This document shows, one piece after another, positions 25,301 to 36,285 of a stretch of 64,000 nt of DNA; position 1 is the stretch's first letter, and each line of letters begins with the position of its first letter. This DNA is from Eunapius fragilis (taxonomy: Eukaryota; Porifera; Demospongiae; Spongillida; Spongillidae). The position numbers and the translations under genes are program-made. Below the pieces are notes generated by a model that did no database searches, was not told the DNA's origin, and worked only from the letters and a program-made list of their open reading frames with translations. The stretch is from positions 6,995,389-7,059,388 of the forward strand of contig OY811974.1 of assembly GCA_963681505.1 (NCBI GenBank). The letters are read 5' to 3'.

Positions 25301-28052
25301 AGAATTTGTGTGTCATTTTTCTTTTCTCAAAACATTGTTTCCCTCCTTTTTACACCACCTTTGCTTCCAATTCCTACATTCCACCGACTTTCTCGTTCGA
25401 GAATGTTTTTCTTTACTAGATCCAAATTATTATGCAATGATGTTAACATGATTTTTCCTGTGAGGCAGGCGTAACTACCCTAAGAAAATGCTCACTCTAC
25501 CCCCGCCCACTGTCCCCACTTACCTTCCACTCCGCCTGCCTTCTCATTTGGTTATGCCCTCTATATGCATGCTGATATTATGATCTTCCCATGTGAAAAA
25601 AAGGCTCTCTCTCCTACAGTTACTTTTCTGGCCACGATCACAATCTGCAGCATATTAAAGAAAACAACAGCAACGTCCATTACTTTTTAAGTGGGGCAGG
25701 CCACAACACTGAGGAATCCCTTGAACATGCTGTAAGTATTCATCTTGTGATTCCCATGCCATATCCCTATATTATAATACCTTGTATTGTCATGCCTGCC
25801 ATGGATTTAACTTGCAGGACTCCTTCCCTCCTTGCAGTCAGACCTTCCTGCTGGCTCGCTGAAGTATTTCTATGGTCTACCTGATCCTCTCTTTGAACTT
25901 GGTGGTTACGCTTCCGTTTCCATCACTTCTAACGTTATGGATGTCACCTTTTATGATCAATCAGGTACGCACCGCATGCAAACATACTATTAGCTATGCC
26001 CGACAGTGAGAAATGACGCAGTGGATGTCATTACATGTATTTGTATAGCACGATAAAAAATACACCAAAATTATTCAATAATCAATGGGCTTTTAAATTA
26101 ATTCTATTTTCACATGTGCAAGAATACAGAGTATTAGAATTTTTATTCTGATCTAAGAAATGGATAAATGCATTATGCTAGCATGTGATTTGATGGAATG
26201 TTAATGGGGTCAGAATGTAGAGGCGGGGTGGAAGATTAATATAATTTGGCACGAAATTGACCTATTAGGCAGGAGCTTGACATTTGAAATACGTTGCTAG
26301 GAGGGATTTTCACATTCTCACTGTGTTATAATGGTTTCAGGCTTGGTTATCGAGATTCTTTACCAGATAAAAAATTTAAAATATCAATAAAGAGAACGCA
26401 GAGTTTATAAACATGCAGTGGTCAATGCTTATCTACATGTTGATATACAAAGTGATAGAAAAGTGGTGCAAAATCTTTGAATTGGGATAACTCCAGAACT
26501 GAACAATGAAAATTTTAAATCAAAAAGTATAACAATGACCAGCTTAAAGTTATTGATGAGTAGTTATTAAAAATTATTGCTCAGTTTATTAACACCTTGA
26601 CAATGCTTTGATCAATATTCAACACCACCTAGCTGGGTGGTGTTGAATGTTGAGTGTTGAATTTTGATCAAAGATAATTTTTCATCAATAATTTTAAGCT
26701 GGTCATTGGTATATTGTTTGATTTAAAACAGCAAAAATTTTCATTGTTCAGTTCTGGAATTATACCAATTCAAAGACTTTGCACGACTTTTCAATCATCC
26801 TATATAAATAGAGGGGGAGAGGGGGAAGGCTGGGGCCGATTGTCACGCAGGTTGCATTGGCTGTCATATCTGTGCAACAATGAGTGATAAACATTAAATA
26901 AGTAGTATAGGTTATGATATATTGTTCTCAAATTAAAAATCACTATTGATATAGAAATAATTATACTAGGTCAAGTCATTCTGTGTTATTAGGTAGTAAC
27001 TTGTCTATGATATTGCAATCATCAAATGGAATACATTTCAATAATGATCAATACATGTACTTCCAGTGCAGTGCATTAAAATCTAAATATCAGTTTTAGC
27101 CAAGCAAAAAATATGACTGTCATGACAACACAGTTATCACAATCAACCAAGGACTGGAAGAAAGTAATAGTAATAATCACTTGTCTAAATTTCATAGAAT
27201 GGCACATAGAGTCATGTGCAACAAACGTGGCCTATAATAATTGGGCTTCATGTGTGAAATGCGAGTTTTAATTGTTGTGCTTTGATCAATTGTCCATTGA
27301 TGGATGGTATTTGAAGCAAAAAATACTCATTTTTGTAATGCCACGTATGAAATGGTTATAGTTTGAACTACCCAAATAGCAGTTAGTAGTTTAAGCTCCA
27401 TTGTCTGACAGCCATGGGGTTGGCTGTCACAGAGGTATGCCAAATGAGGCAGCTTAAAAAAAATTAAAGCAAATAGTGTAGATGATGGCCTTATATTGCA
27501 CAAAAATTAGCACTTTCTAAATGACGAATATAATCTGATGTACAAAAAATGTGACAACTGGCCCTGGTTTCCCCTAGGGCCCATGCAATGCAGTTATGTC
27601 AAAATAGTGCCGGGCATAATCAAGTATACCATCATGGAAATCATGGGCCTCACCACAGAGAGGCAGAACATATTGTGAAGCATGTAGCCACCTGCATAGC
27701 AGCAAAATGGGACAAATCGTGTGCTGAAACATGTGTGTCAGGGCATGACTTTTCTTTGCTCTGGTTCGAGCGTCAAGCTTGTATCTGTGGGGATCTAGAC
27801 TGCAGGGTGGACTATATTGTCAAATCGTGCAATAGCATTTACTTTGTCAAACTTTAATCTTATTCTTATTCTTGTATTTGCTTGTTATATCAGAACTGTT
27901 AATTCGCTATATTATCAGTAACTGACAGTCTGTAATGGAATGTTTCAGTTTACCTCACTTGCATAATGTTTTTTTTTTGGTGTGATCATTACACAGCTGA
28001 AAAACTGTACTCAGCAAAGGTACACCGAGCAAGGCATCTTAAGAAGCTTTGA
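21246..28052 (+). CDS. purple (tartrate-resistant type 5-like) acid phosphatase, copy B
   Basis: Seven exons: 21246-21536, 21601-21741, 22397-22604, 22665-22746, 25620-25731, 25838-25964 and 27997-28052, encoding about 338 residues. Splice phases and four internal exon lengths (141, 82, 112, 127) are identical to copy A. A signal peptide (MIWILCVAVLAIPYCSA) leads the protein. The five metal-site blocks are present: GDWGG, GDNFY, GNHDHYGN, GHYP and GHDHN. The tail is AEKLYSAKV with basic residues. The enzyme should be a secreted or lysosomal binuclear-metal phosphatase. Introns 4 (2.9 kb) and 6 (2.0 kb) have swollen: intron 4 holds a MITE and a full composite hairpin element, and intron 6 holds a fold-back element. 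A CA microsatellite sits 20 bp before exon 3. All splice sites still look intact. Confidence 0.92.
22235..22376. repeat. CA microsatellite
   Basis: Long (CA)n run with a few GTATATA interruptions, in intron 2 of phosphatase copy B and ending about 20 bp before the exon 3 acceptor. A short (TA)n tract lies at 22759-22784. Confidence 0.95.
23243..23822. mobile_element. inverted-repeat element in phosphatase B intron 4
   Basis: The left arm (GGACTTTCACACCTCG, ACAGTGGACTTTTGACATC, GCACTGCGGGATGGG) is mirrored on the right (CCCATCCCGCAACGC, GAGAGTCCACTGTTCTGAG). Arms are about 120 bp and the middle is unrelated. A single-arm copy lies at 18186-18320. Superfamily not assigned. Confidence 0.6.
24427..25417 (+). 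mobile_element. composite hairpin element, copy 2 (full length)
   Basis: Least disturbed plus-strand copy, about 990 bp. It begins GGAATTGACCCGGGTCGTG, contains the CGTCGTCGTCG run (24612-24624) and GGAGAGCTAAACGACG, then an 18-base G tract (25032-25049), then the hairpin 25139-25417. It sits in intron 4 of phosphatase copy B in the same orientation as the gene. No long coding frame. Confidence 0.8.
26453..26797. mobile_element. fold-back element in phosphatase B intron 6
   Basis: Palindrome with arms near 165 bp. GTGGTGCAAAATCTTTGAAT at the left mirrors ATTCAAAGACTTTGCACGAC at the right, and the centre is CACCACCTAGCTGGGTGGTG. The arms differ by scattered substitutions and small gaps. Confidence 0.75.
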
Positions 28053-28341
28053 TGTTTGGATTCTTCCAGTGACTTTAAAAATAGGCATTAGTTATAGTTA
28101 GGTAGTACAGTAATGAACTTCATGCATATACGTGTACATGTTTAGGTGTTTGATTAGTAAATTAATTAATGCTTGGCTCGTGATTTTCAAGGTCGATGAA
28201 CGCGTGTTAATAAACTGACACAACTCAACCTGATGCAGTTTTTAATAACTCTCAGAAACAGAATAAATGGTGCATGCATGTACACTGACTGGAAACCACC
28301 CTCTGCAGGTTGTATATGTAGTTATCAGTGTGTTTGGCTCG

Positions 28342-28570
<229 letters not shown>

Positions 28571-29367
28571 AGTGATGAAAACAGTGCTGGGGCAGAGGGT
28601 AAGAGGAATCTTGTTGCTTCATGAAAACCCTCTCCAGCCTCTTCCTCATACGACCCAGCATTGCCAGTGTTAGTCAGCAGCTATGTGTGGCAGACTATTT
28701 AAACGAGACTTGGACATACATGTTGTGTGTGCATGACTGCTGTGTATAATTCAGCAGCCAATGTACAACAAGCATGCAGCGTACATTTGCGCGTGGGAGT
28801 TAATTGTATGTATCGGAACTACGGCAGTTGTTCCTATATAGGAATTGATCCGGGTCGTGAAATCATTAAAAACCGCGACCCGCGTAACTGTTTGCTTTAA
28901 GATAACAAAAAAGCTCGTGTTTTTTCTCGTCCCCAGGCCAATTCTTCTCCGTCGTCGTCGTCGTCGTCTTCTTCTCGGCGAGCATAATTCGGGATAGGAA
29001 TGGTTTTAAAGACCAAGTTATACCAATCGCTTTAGAATAGAATCTCCTGGAAGGACATCTTCAGGTATCATATATATGAATAAAGCATAAAACTGATATA
29101 CGTAATCATTACGTATATGGAGTGCTATGTTTAACCGTTCCCATGGCGACATTTACGTATATTAAGAATTGTTCGCGTTTTAAACAGATTATTTTTGGCT
29201 AGCGATGTTCTTTTTTTTTTTTTCTAAATGCCTTCACGTCAACAAAAGAGGAGAGCTAAACTAAACAATGGGAGGAATACCTCCAAAGTGGAGACGACGA
29301 GTTAGAGTTCTCCCGCGTTCCGTACAGTTATCCCAAACAAACGCGGGCGTCTGCTCGTGACGGTAAT

Positions 29368-30862
29368 ATGCACTTATCAATGCCACCCGGTACCCACCCC
29401 CGTACGGGCGATGCCGGATTAGGAGGGATTTGACAATATTTGACCGGCGTGACGTGTTTAGGTAGGGGCGGTTTGACATGATAGGGGGATTTGACATTAT
29501 AGCCACGCCTAACTATTGTACATGTACTTGTATTGAAATATGGCGCAAGGGAAAAGTGTTCTATAGTGTGTTTGGGAGACAATAGGAGAATCGTCAAGTG
29601 CGGAGGAGGGACTGCCCATTGTTCAGACAGCATTCTGCGACGTTCTTGGCGGCGAAGTTGAGCATATTAGTGTACTGATACATATAGAAGAGCAATGGGT
29701 GAGCGGAAGGTCTTTGTTGATCTCCAGGCAGGGGCGGATACAGGATTTTCCAAAGGGGGGGGGGGGGGGGGGGGGGGTTTGAGACCCGCCATATGAAAAG
29801 CGGGGTGGGGTGGGGGGGGGGGGGGGGGGGTTGAGACCCGCCATATGAAAAGCGGGGGGGGGGTTGGGGGGTGCTGTTCGCTTGAGGCCGCGGTGGGTGA
29901 GTTCATATTTATACATATCACGACGTTAAGCATGCATGCACATTTCCATGTAATGTGGCTGTATTGTGTGGATCACGAACTTTCCCAGCCCTAATAATAT
30001 TCATGCAAATTCTACATCGACATCTCGGTTAGTGATAGGCCTTTTAGTTTACCCATGCCGGAATTATCTACCAAACAACTGGTAGATATTGGATAATCTA
30101 TCTAAACACGTGAGACCACATACTTATAAACATCAAAATGTCTTGGTATAAGGGTGCATACATGCTCTAAAACGTTACATGTGTGCTTTTTCTTTTCTTT
30201 CCCTACAGTGGCTGTTCCATGCAGCAATGGAAGACCTGCATCCCTGCAATACTTGTGGTGTGCTGGAGTATACGATGATATTGAGTCTGACTTTTGGGTA
30301 GCGTGATATGTGGTACTGCGCCTCATGTGAGGGTCTTATTGATGTACCATGCAACATCTGAAACCTATATCTGCACTCACTGTAGTATGTGAATATTGTC
30401 TTTTTTGTGTGTGTATATTTCATCAGTTCCTTTTTGAAAATTTCCATATATATGTTGTATATCAGCATAAAATTTTGATAAATGTATATATAAATAAAGC
30501 TAGGAGCTAGAAGCTTCTAGTCATATGCACGATCATCATTCCGCCCGGCTACATGCAGCTACCGATTGATGAGTGCAATCTTCATTCGCCTGATCTATTT
30601 TTGGCCGCCTCACATACAAAATGCAATTCACGGACTCGTGTTTAGCTTATTCCGCGGTTTGTATGCCCGTGCGCTCGCGCATAAAAACCTGGCTTGAATA
30701 AAACAGAGCAATTAAAACTACATCAAAACCTATGGTCAAACCCCGACCCCTTAGATAGGGAGGATTTGACAGCATACCGCAGTATAGATTGATATGACGC
30801 GATGTCAAACCCCGACCCATGCCCGTACGGGGGGGGGTACCGGGTGGCATTGATAAGTGCAT
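29368..30862. mobile_element. nested inverted-repeat transposon 1
   Basis: 1495-bp insertion with terminal inverted repeats starting ATGCACTTATCAATGCCACC on both ends (over 35 bp), flanked by AAT on each side. The intact target (GGTAATTGAAG) is visible in copies 1 and 2, so the insertion point is certain. Inside are a CAGGGGCGGATACAGG end of another element (29729), two G tracts next to a duplicated GACCCGCCATATGAAAAG, and a possible terminal exon (30208-30309, acceptor CCTACAG and 34 codons ending TGA) followed by AATAAA at 30493-30498. No transposase was recognised. Confidence 0.75.
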
Positions 30863-31334
30863 AATTGAAGCGGAGGGGGGGGGGGGGGGGGCACGTGCCA
30901 GTATCAATAATTGACAATAAAATAAAAAATGATAATAAAAAAATAGAGGAAGCAAGTAAAGAAAAACATTCACTAACGAGAAATTCGGGGGATATAGGAA
31001 TAGGAGACAAAGCTGGTGTAAAAAGGAGGGGAACAAGGTTTTGAGAAAAGGAAAATGAGACATAAATCCTATATTTAGCACGTGTAACTGTAACAGAACC
31101 AAAAGAAGTGCTAAATATAGGATTTATGCCTCATTTTCCTTGTCTCAATACTAGTACCTTGTTCCCCTCCTTTTTACACCCTCTTTGCCTCCAATTTCTA
31201 TATTCCATAGGCGGCCCCAGGGGGCCATGGCACCCCTCCTCCCCCCCCCCCCCCCCCACCTCCCCTGGTTATGGCGCCCCCCAACCCCTATAAGTAATTT
31301 CTACTGCAGCGTTGCAATATGATTAATGCATGTA

Positions 31335-31821
31335 TAGCCTCGTCCACAGGCCGTCAATTAAAGGTTAGGAAAAAAGACGGTATTGCCACTATGTTCGTGT
31401 GCATGCGCTGGCCATTACCTGAAAAACACGTAATCGTATACTTAGCTTGTAAACCTTTGACACCGTATATGTATACGCTACGCGTATACGTATACGATGC
31501 CAAAGTCTTGTAGGATTTGTGACAATGTTTTGTCTCGTACACATTATGTCGCACTTTTTTCAAGGGAATCTTTGGCATCAGATCTTGCAAACAGGCTCAG
31601 CAAGGTTGCCGATGTCCCAGTGGCTTCTGAGGATGGTTTGTCCAGGTTCATTTGCATACCTTACAAAAACAAACGTGCTTCGCGCGGAACGGTTTACGGA
31701 AAGGTTTACAAGCTAAGTATACGATTACGTGTTTTTCAGGTAATGGCCAGCGCATGCGCACTAACATGTGGCAATAGGTCTTTTTTCCTAAACTTTAATT
31801 GACGGCCAGGGGACGAGGCTA
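31335..31821. mobile_element. fold-back element inside nested transposon 2
   Basis: Arms of about 130-150 bp. TAGCCTCGTCC, CAGGCCGTCAATTAAA and ACACGTAATCGTATACTTAG on the left are mirrored on the right. The 8-bp direct repeat TGCATGTA flanks it (31327-31334, 31823-31830), as hAT- or P-type elements leave. About 190 bp of unrelated sequence lies between the arms. Confidence 0.75.
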
Positions 31822-31868
31822 CTGCATGTAACTATTATTTGTAAAATAGCTACTAACACTCATCTGAG

Positions 31869-32311
31869 CAGGGGCGGATACAGGAATTCTAAAAGGGGCC
31901 GGGGTCCGACATGAATAACTAATAATGGGGAGGGTGCGGGAGGGGGATGTGCCCCCTCCCGCGCGAAGCGCAGAAGCTTTTGGGGGTCCGTGACACAGAC
32001 TGTCTGAGTATCGACGAAGTACGCTTTGTGGCCATGTGCACCTGATATTACGATTAAGGCATGCAATGAGGGTTAACTGTACACAACCAAAAATTTAAAC
32101 ATTGTTACAGGATGTAAGCACCGAACGGTATTGGCACGGTCCTGTTTTCGGGACCGTGCCAATACCGTTCGGTGCTTACATCCTGTAACAATGTTTAAAT
32201 TTTTGGTTGTGTACACATCTACACGTCACGTGGTATAGGCGGAGGGGGGGGGGGGGGTCCGGACCCCCCGGACCCCCCCCCCCCCCCCCCCCCCCCCTGC
32301 GTCCGCCCTTG
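31869..32311. mobile_element. hAT-like short element with CAGGGGCGG end
   Basis: Ends CAGGGGCGGATAC and GCGTCCGCCCTTG are imperfect inverted repeats, flanked by TCTGAG at 31863-31868 and 32312-32317. It carries the perfect palindrome at 32079-32214 and paired G and C tracts (about 32242-32256 and 32273-32297). Confidence 0.65.
32079..32214. repeat. perfect 64-bp-arm palindrome
   Basis: GTACACAACCAAAAATTTAA at the left end and its exact complement at the right end continue without mismatch for 64 bp to the centre, leaving a loop of 8 bases (TGTTTTCG). Such sequence can extrude as a cruciform. Confidence 0.95.
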
Positions 32312-32503
32312 TCTGAGCGTACAAATAGCGATTAACAAATGACTAAAATTGCAAAAATCGATAATGCCCCTCCCCCTTTGGCGCCCTCCATGGGGTTGGC
32401 CCCTTTGGCGCCCTTCGTGGGGTTGGCCCTCCCTTCGGTAAGCGCCGGGGCCGCCTATGTATTCCACCAACTTTCTCGTTAGAGGATGTTCTTCTTTACT
32501 TGT

Positions 32504-32706
32504 GTATATATATAACTTGTATTGAAACCATTAATATTAATCGAGATTGAATATATTACTGGCATACATGCATAATGATGGGTGGATGAGTCCTGTTGCC
32601 ATCGGAATTTACTTAATACACAATGAAAGTAATATGAGAAAGTTCATTTACTGTAGCGGAAATGTCACATATACAATATTTATACGTTACACATTTACAT
32701 TTGCAC
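32504..32706. other. intergenic, nothing recognised
   Basis: AT-rich stretch between the transposon nest and the hairpin minisatellite. No gene or repeat named. Confidence 0.5.
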
Positions 32707-32845
32707 AGGACCTACGGTAGTAGGTCCTATATCAGGACCTACGGTAGTAGGTCCTATATCAGGACCTACGGTTAATGGTCCTATATCAGGAACTACGGTT
32801 ATAGGTCCTATATCAGGACCTGCGGTTGTAGGTCCTATGTAGGAT
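32707..32845. repeat. 27-bp minisatellite of hairpin units
   Basis: Five copies of a 27-bp unit (AGGACCTACGGTAGTAGGTC plus CTATATC). Each unit is itself a hairpin: AGGACCTAC pairs with GTAGGTCCT. Copies 3 to 5 vary mostly in the loop or as paired changes. Confidence 0.9.
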
Positions 32846-33610
32846 TGGCTCCGTAGGCGTGGTTATCGATCAGAATAATAGTAAATACAATGTAAATCCA
32901 AATTATCATGCAGTGAATGTATTATTATATCGCGCACTCAAAAACATAATTTCCTACAAATGTGCAAAATATAGGACTATTACATGCACATGCATTTCCC
33001 CTCATTAGGATCCTGATATACCACCTTCATTTCTAAGAAGATTTCGAGAGACGTAGTTTGAAGGGTGGAGGCGTGCAACTGTATATTGTTGCAGTCCAAT
33101 TGGATCCCATGTAATTATCATCTGCTGGTGTTGCGTATACGGCATGGGCTAGTAGGTAATACAGTCAAATTGCTTGCGTAGTTGGTTATATTGCTTGTGG
33201 GCATGGGAGGGAGGTGGCGTCCCAGGAATGGGGTGTCCAACACGGACGTACGGCATCTATGGAAGAGGGTGGTACCATAGCTGATGCGGAGGAGCGATGA
33301 GCCGTACACCACGTCAGCTAGATATAGAACCTCACTATAGTCTCATCATATTTCTGAATCCTAAAAGTGAGGTCCAAATACTGATGCCAATTATAACAAT
33401 ATATAATTATAACAACATGCACACCTTCTTTTTGGTTGTTTTTTTGTTAGTTCTAAGAACCCTACGGCAGTGCGTATAAGTTGCGTCTGGTTAGTCTCGT
33501 TGACTCTCGCATTGCATTCGTTTAGCAGTTTTAATACCGCTGTATACCTTCTACACACGGCTGGAACAACTGATAAATTAATTTTTTTACAGCTCAGGTA
33601 TAGTGATATT
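32846..33610. other. intergenic, no gene recognised
   Basis: No supported coding region. Short open frames on both strands lack motifs or splice context. Confidence 0.5.
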
Positions 33611-33857
33611 CTGCCGAAGGCCGGCCGACCTTTCAGGCCGACCTTTCAGGCCGGACCTTCTTGCCTGATCTTCAGGCCGGAACCCGGCCTGAAGGCCACT
33701 TATTAAAGATGTAATTAGATTATTAAATTTAAGAAACTTGAACAATATGAAATTCAATAATTGTTTCTTTCGGGTCGACCTTTCAGGCCACGGGCCGAAG
33801 CCCTGGCCTGACTTTCAGGTCACAGGCCGGACCCTGGCCTGACTTTCGGCAACCCTG
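33611..33857. mobile_element. hAT-type MITE
   Basis: 247 bp flanked by the perfect 8-bp direct repeat GTGATATT (33603-33610, 33858-33865). The right end reads (complement) CAGGGTTGCCGAAAGTCAGG; the left has the same end with a short deletion. The interior is built of repeated GGCCTGAAAG and its complement. Confidence 0.8.
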
Positions 33858-33878
33858 GTGATATTGCATGTTGATGGC

Positions 33879-34843
33879 CAGGGGCGGCGGAAGCCAATCA
33901 TATTTGGGGGGGCTAAACTGAACAAACGATAATTATTTCATGACCACATGAATTTCGTTTCAAAGCACCTGTAAAACTACAGTACCAAAATATCTGGTGC
34001 ATGCGTTCGTCGTTAGTAGTGGAAAATTCAATGGCAACATCAGTGGCGTTAGTGTTTAATGTACCGGGACCTCCTTCGGGGGTACATTTGCCTACTGTGG
34101 TGCATGACGTGCTTAGAAAAAAAAATTATCCACGTTCAGCCAGTTTAACATATGACAGTGCATGCTCGTTGTACATGTCCTTTAGAGCTTGGCCCGAAAC
34201 CCAGCAAACGTTCTTGGGCAAGATTCTTGCTAAGAAGAGCTAGATCTTGGCAGGAGGACAAGATCTTGCTAGCTATATGAGGCCGAGATCTTGCCATATC
34301 TTGGGTAAGATCTTGGCCAAATAATCTTGGCACCTTGGGCATGTCTTGGGCAAGTTGGGAAAGATCTTGGGCAGGAATCTTGTCCAAGAACTTTTTGCTG
34401 GGAATTGCCAAGGTATCATTCTTTTTCTTTGATCCCAAGCCAGGGTTTCAGAAACTATTAGATCGCGATATGCGCGTGGTTTCTATGTAATCTTCTGTAC
34501 TAACTACGCGTACCACGATCGAATAGCTTCCCTTTGACGCTCTGGCTTGGGTCTGCTTGGGACCAGAGAAAAAGAATTGGAGCCTAGAAATTCGGGCCAA
34601 GCTCTAAACGACTAGCATGCATTGTCAAATGTAAAAGGGATGTTAAACTGGAAGAACGCGAATAACTGTACACCACGGTAGACAAATGTACTCCCGGGAG
34701 GACGCCAGGTACATTAGACATATTAATGGAGTACATGTACTTATAATACGGCAGCATATCATCGTCTGATCGATTGCTAAATTTGGGGGGGCTGAGCCCC
34801 CCTTGGGCCCCCCCCCCCCCCCCCCCTCTTCCGCCGCCCCTGA
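33879..34843. mobile_element. fold-back element with CAGGGGCGGCGGAAG ends
   Basis: Perfect 15-bp terminal inverted repeat CAGGGGCGGCGGAAG. Internal inverted segments (about 34055-34190 and 34605-34740, including TGTACCGGGACCTCC against its complement-like GGAGGACGCCAGGTACA) make a large hairpin. A C tract lies beside the right end. The tip of the hairpin is interrupted by the MITE at 34200-34402. Direct repeats are unclear. Confidence 0.7.
34200..34402. mobile_element. CCCAGCAAA MITE, copy 1
   Basis: 203 bp with ends CCCAGCAAA and TTTTTGCTGGG and an interior of repeated CAAGATCTTG-like palindromes. A second copy of 200 bp lies at 54601-54800, inside the PIGN-like fragment. Confidence 0.8.
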
Positions 34844-35218
34844 ATGGCGTCCGATACCACGCATGCATGCAGGGCGCGCTCGAATTAATGAAGGAAACTC
34901 TTCGGCACCGTTATATTGTTGCGTGCACGTGTATAATAATATACATCCATGGTAAGCACGTATATGTGTACAGAGATCACAATTAAAGCAACAAACAGTC
35001 CTTCCGGCAAGATATCTGCAAGCATACTCCTGCTAATGCAGTGCCGAAGGAGTTACTTCCCGCGGCGTTGGCATTTGTAGCGCGGGATCATATATCGATG
35101 TACAAGCACTATTGATTGGTCTCCACCACAGCTTCGTACATCGATAGCCTGCATGAAATAATAATTATGAAGCGAATTAGATGTAATCGATATTTAAGTC
35201 TTTTCATTCATGAGGGGA

Positions 35219-35345
35219 GTGTGTGTGTGTGTGTGTGTGTGTGCGTGTGTGTGTGTGCGCGTGTGTGTGTGTGCGTGCATGCGTGTGTGCATGTGTGATG
35301 ATGAGTGCATGTGTGTGTGTGTGTGTGTGTATCTGTGTGTGTGCA

Positions 35346-35405
<60 letters not shown>

Positions 35406-35408
35406 TGC
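35219..35408. repeat. GT microsatellite
   Basis: Interrupted (GT)n of about 190 bp, just downstream (minus sense) of the last exon found for the coiled-coil gene. Cys-Val and His-Thr frames here are artefacts. Confidence 0.95.
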
Positions 35409-35417
35409 ATATGGTAC

Positions 35418-36196
35418 CTTTGGTTCATTGATGCCAGTTCAATTGCTGTACAGGGATGCCCAAACGTTACACGATCAATTTTGTTCCTAAAAATATTTTA
35501 AAAATCAGTACAATAAGTTTAGCATGTATTTTCTATATACAGATGATCCGTTCTTATATAAATAATATTGAAAACATACCTGTGCATTCTTTTTGAATCG
35601 TTTGGACTATCAGTTGACGAAACTAGGCTGTCTTCGAATTGTGACTGTCATAAAAGCAGTATTTCATAATCATATAAATGATCACGTGTATAAAAGGCAT
35701 GGCGTGTATCATATAGCACTCACTGCTTTCAGAATATCCAGTTCGAAGTTCGTTCTTTTGTATAACTTCTCGTACTTCTTTGCTCTCTTCAAAGCTGCCT
35801 TAAGTTTTTTCTCCGTATCAACAGCATGTTGGAAGAGCTGTTCATTATCATAGACAACTTTGGACAGCGAAGATTGCAATTGCGCAACCCTTTTCTCGTA
35901 TTCTTGAATCTGATCAATTCAATTCACACGCATGGATGGTGGTAAAGATATTTGATGTACATATATACATATAATTATATATATATATATGTATCAATAC
36001 GTAGTGAAATAAACAAAAGCCTCAGCCAAATAACGCTCGCAATAACAGACTCATTCACACTCCACGGATATGAAACAAAAACCATGTCTGACATATATCA
36101 TTTTTACGAAGTGAGAAAACAGCAGACCTGATTTTCCATCTGGTTAGCCTTGGGGTGTGATGCTTTTTTCAACCTGTAATTCAAACTGTTTCCCAT
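35418..36196 (-). CDS. small coiled-coil protein, 3' end uncertain
   Basis: Exons on the minus strand: 36128-36196 (starts [11 protein letters not shown]), 35724-35909, 35580-35644 and probably 35418-35486, all GT-AG and in phase. Exon 2 encodes a heptad-rich coiled coil ([32 protein letters not shown]). Exon 3 is Ser/Asp-rich ([13 protein letters not shown]). The family was not recognised. The ATG is 89 bp from the divergent INTS10 start, so the two probably share a promoter. Further exons may lie beyond the GT repeat; the last exon and its donor are weakly supported. Confidence 0.55.
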
Positions 36197-36285
36197 GTTG
36201 ACTTGCAGCTAGACGCTTGGCTCCATTGGAAACCGTTCTAATGCGCATGCGCCGTAGATGACGTCATGGGATAATACTATTCGCG
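36197..36285. promoter_or_regulatory. bidirectional promoter gap
   Basis: The 89 bp between the divergent ATGs of the coiled-coil gene and INTS10 contain ATGCGCATGCGC (NRF1-like palindrome) and TGACGTCA (CRE-like palindrome, 36259-36266). Both are classical elements of TATA-less housekeeping promoters. Their role here is inference from sequence. Confidence 0.5.

Larger units (their letters stand above)
31206..32459. mobile_element. nested inverted-repeat transposon 2
   Basis: 1254-bp insertion into the right arm of the hairpin. The terminal inverted repeat is CATAGGCGGCCCC (13 bp, perfect), with direct repeats TATTC at 31201-31205 and 32460-32464. It contains two further elements (31335-31821 and 31869-32311), a long C tract near 31226-31257, and a duplicated CCCCTTTGGCGCCCT segment at its right. 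Confidence 0.8.
28833..32503 (+). mobile_element. composite hairpin element, copy 3, split by two insertions
   Basis: The ~1-kb element is present in three pieces: 28833-29367 (GGAATTGATCCGGGTCGTG through GCTCGTGACGGTAAT), 30863-31205 (AATTGAAGCGG, 17-base G tract at 30875-30891, left hairpin arm and most of the right arm) and 32460-32503 (end of the right arm, CTTTACTTGTG). Joining the pieces gives the order seen in copies 1, 2 and 4. The two gaps are exactly the insertions listed separately. Confidence 0.8.

Noticed and set aside
27588-27857. 89-codon open frame in phosphatase B intron 6
   Set aside because: No recognised motif, no splice signals and no paralogue in copy A's intron.
30208-30309. 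Possible terminal exon with downstream AATAAA
   Set aside because: Good acceptor and signal but no upstream exon or recognisable protein; kept only as a remark under nested transposon 1.
32707-32845. CRISPR-like repeat array
   Set aside because: Units are contiguous without spacers, and the context is eukaryotic.
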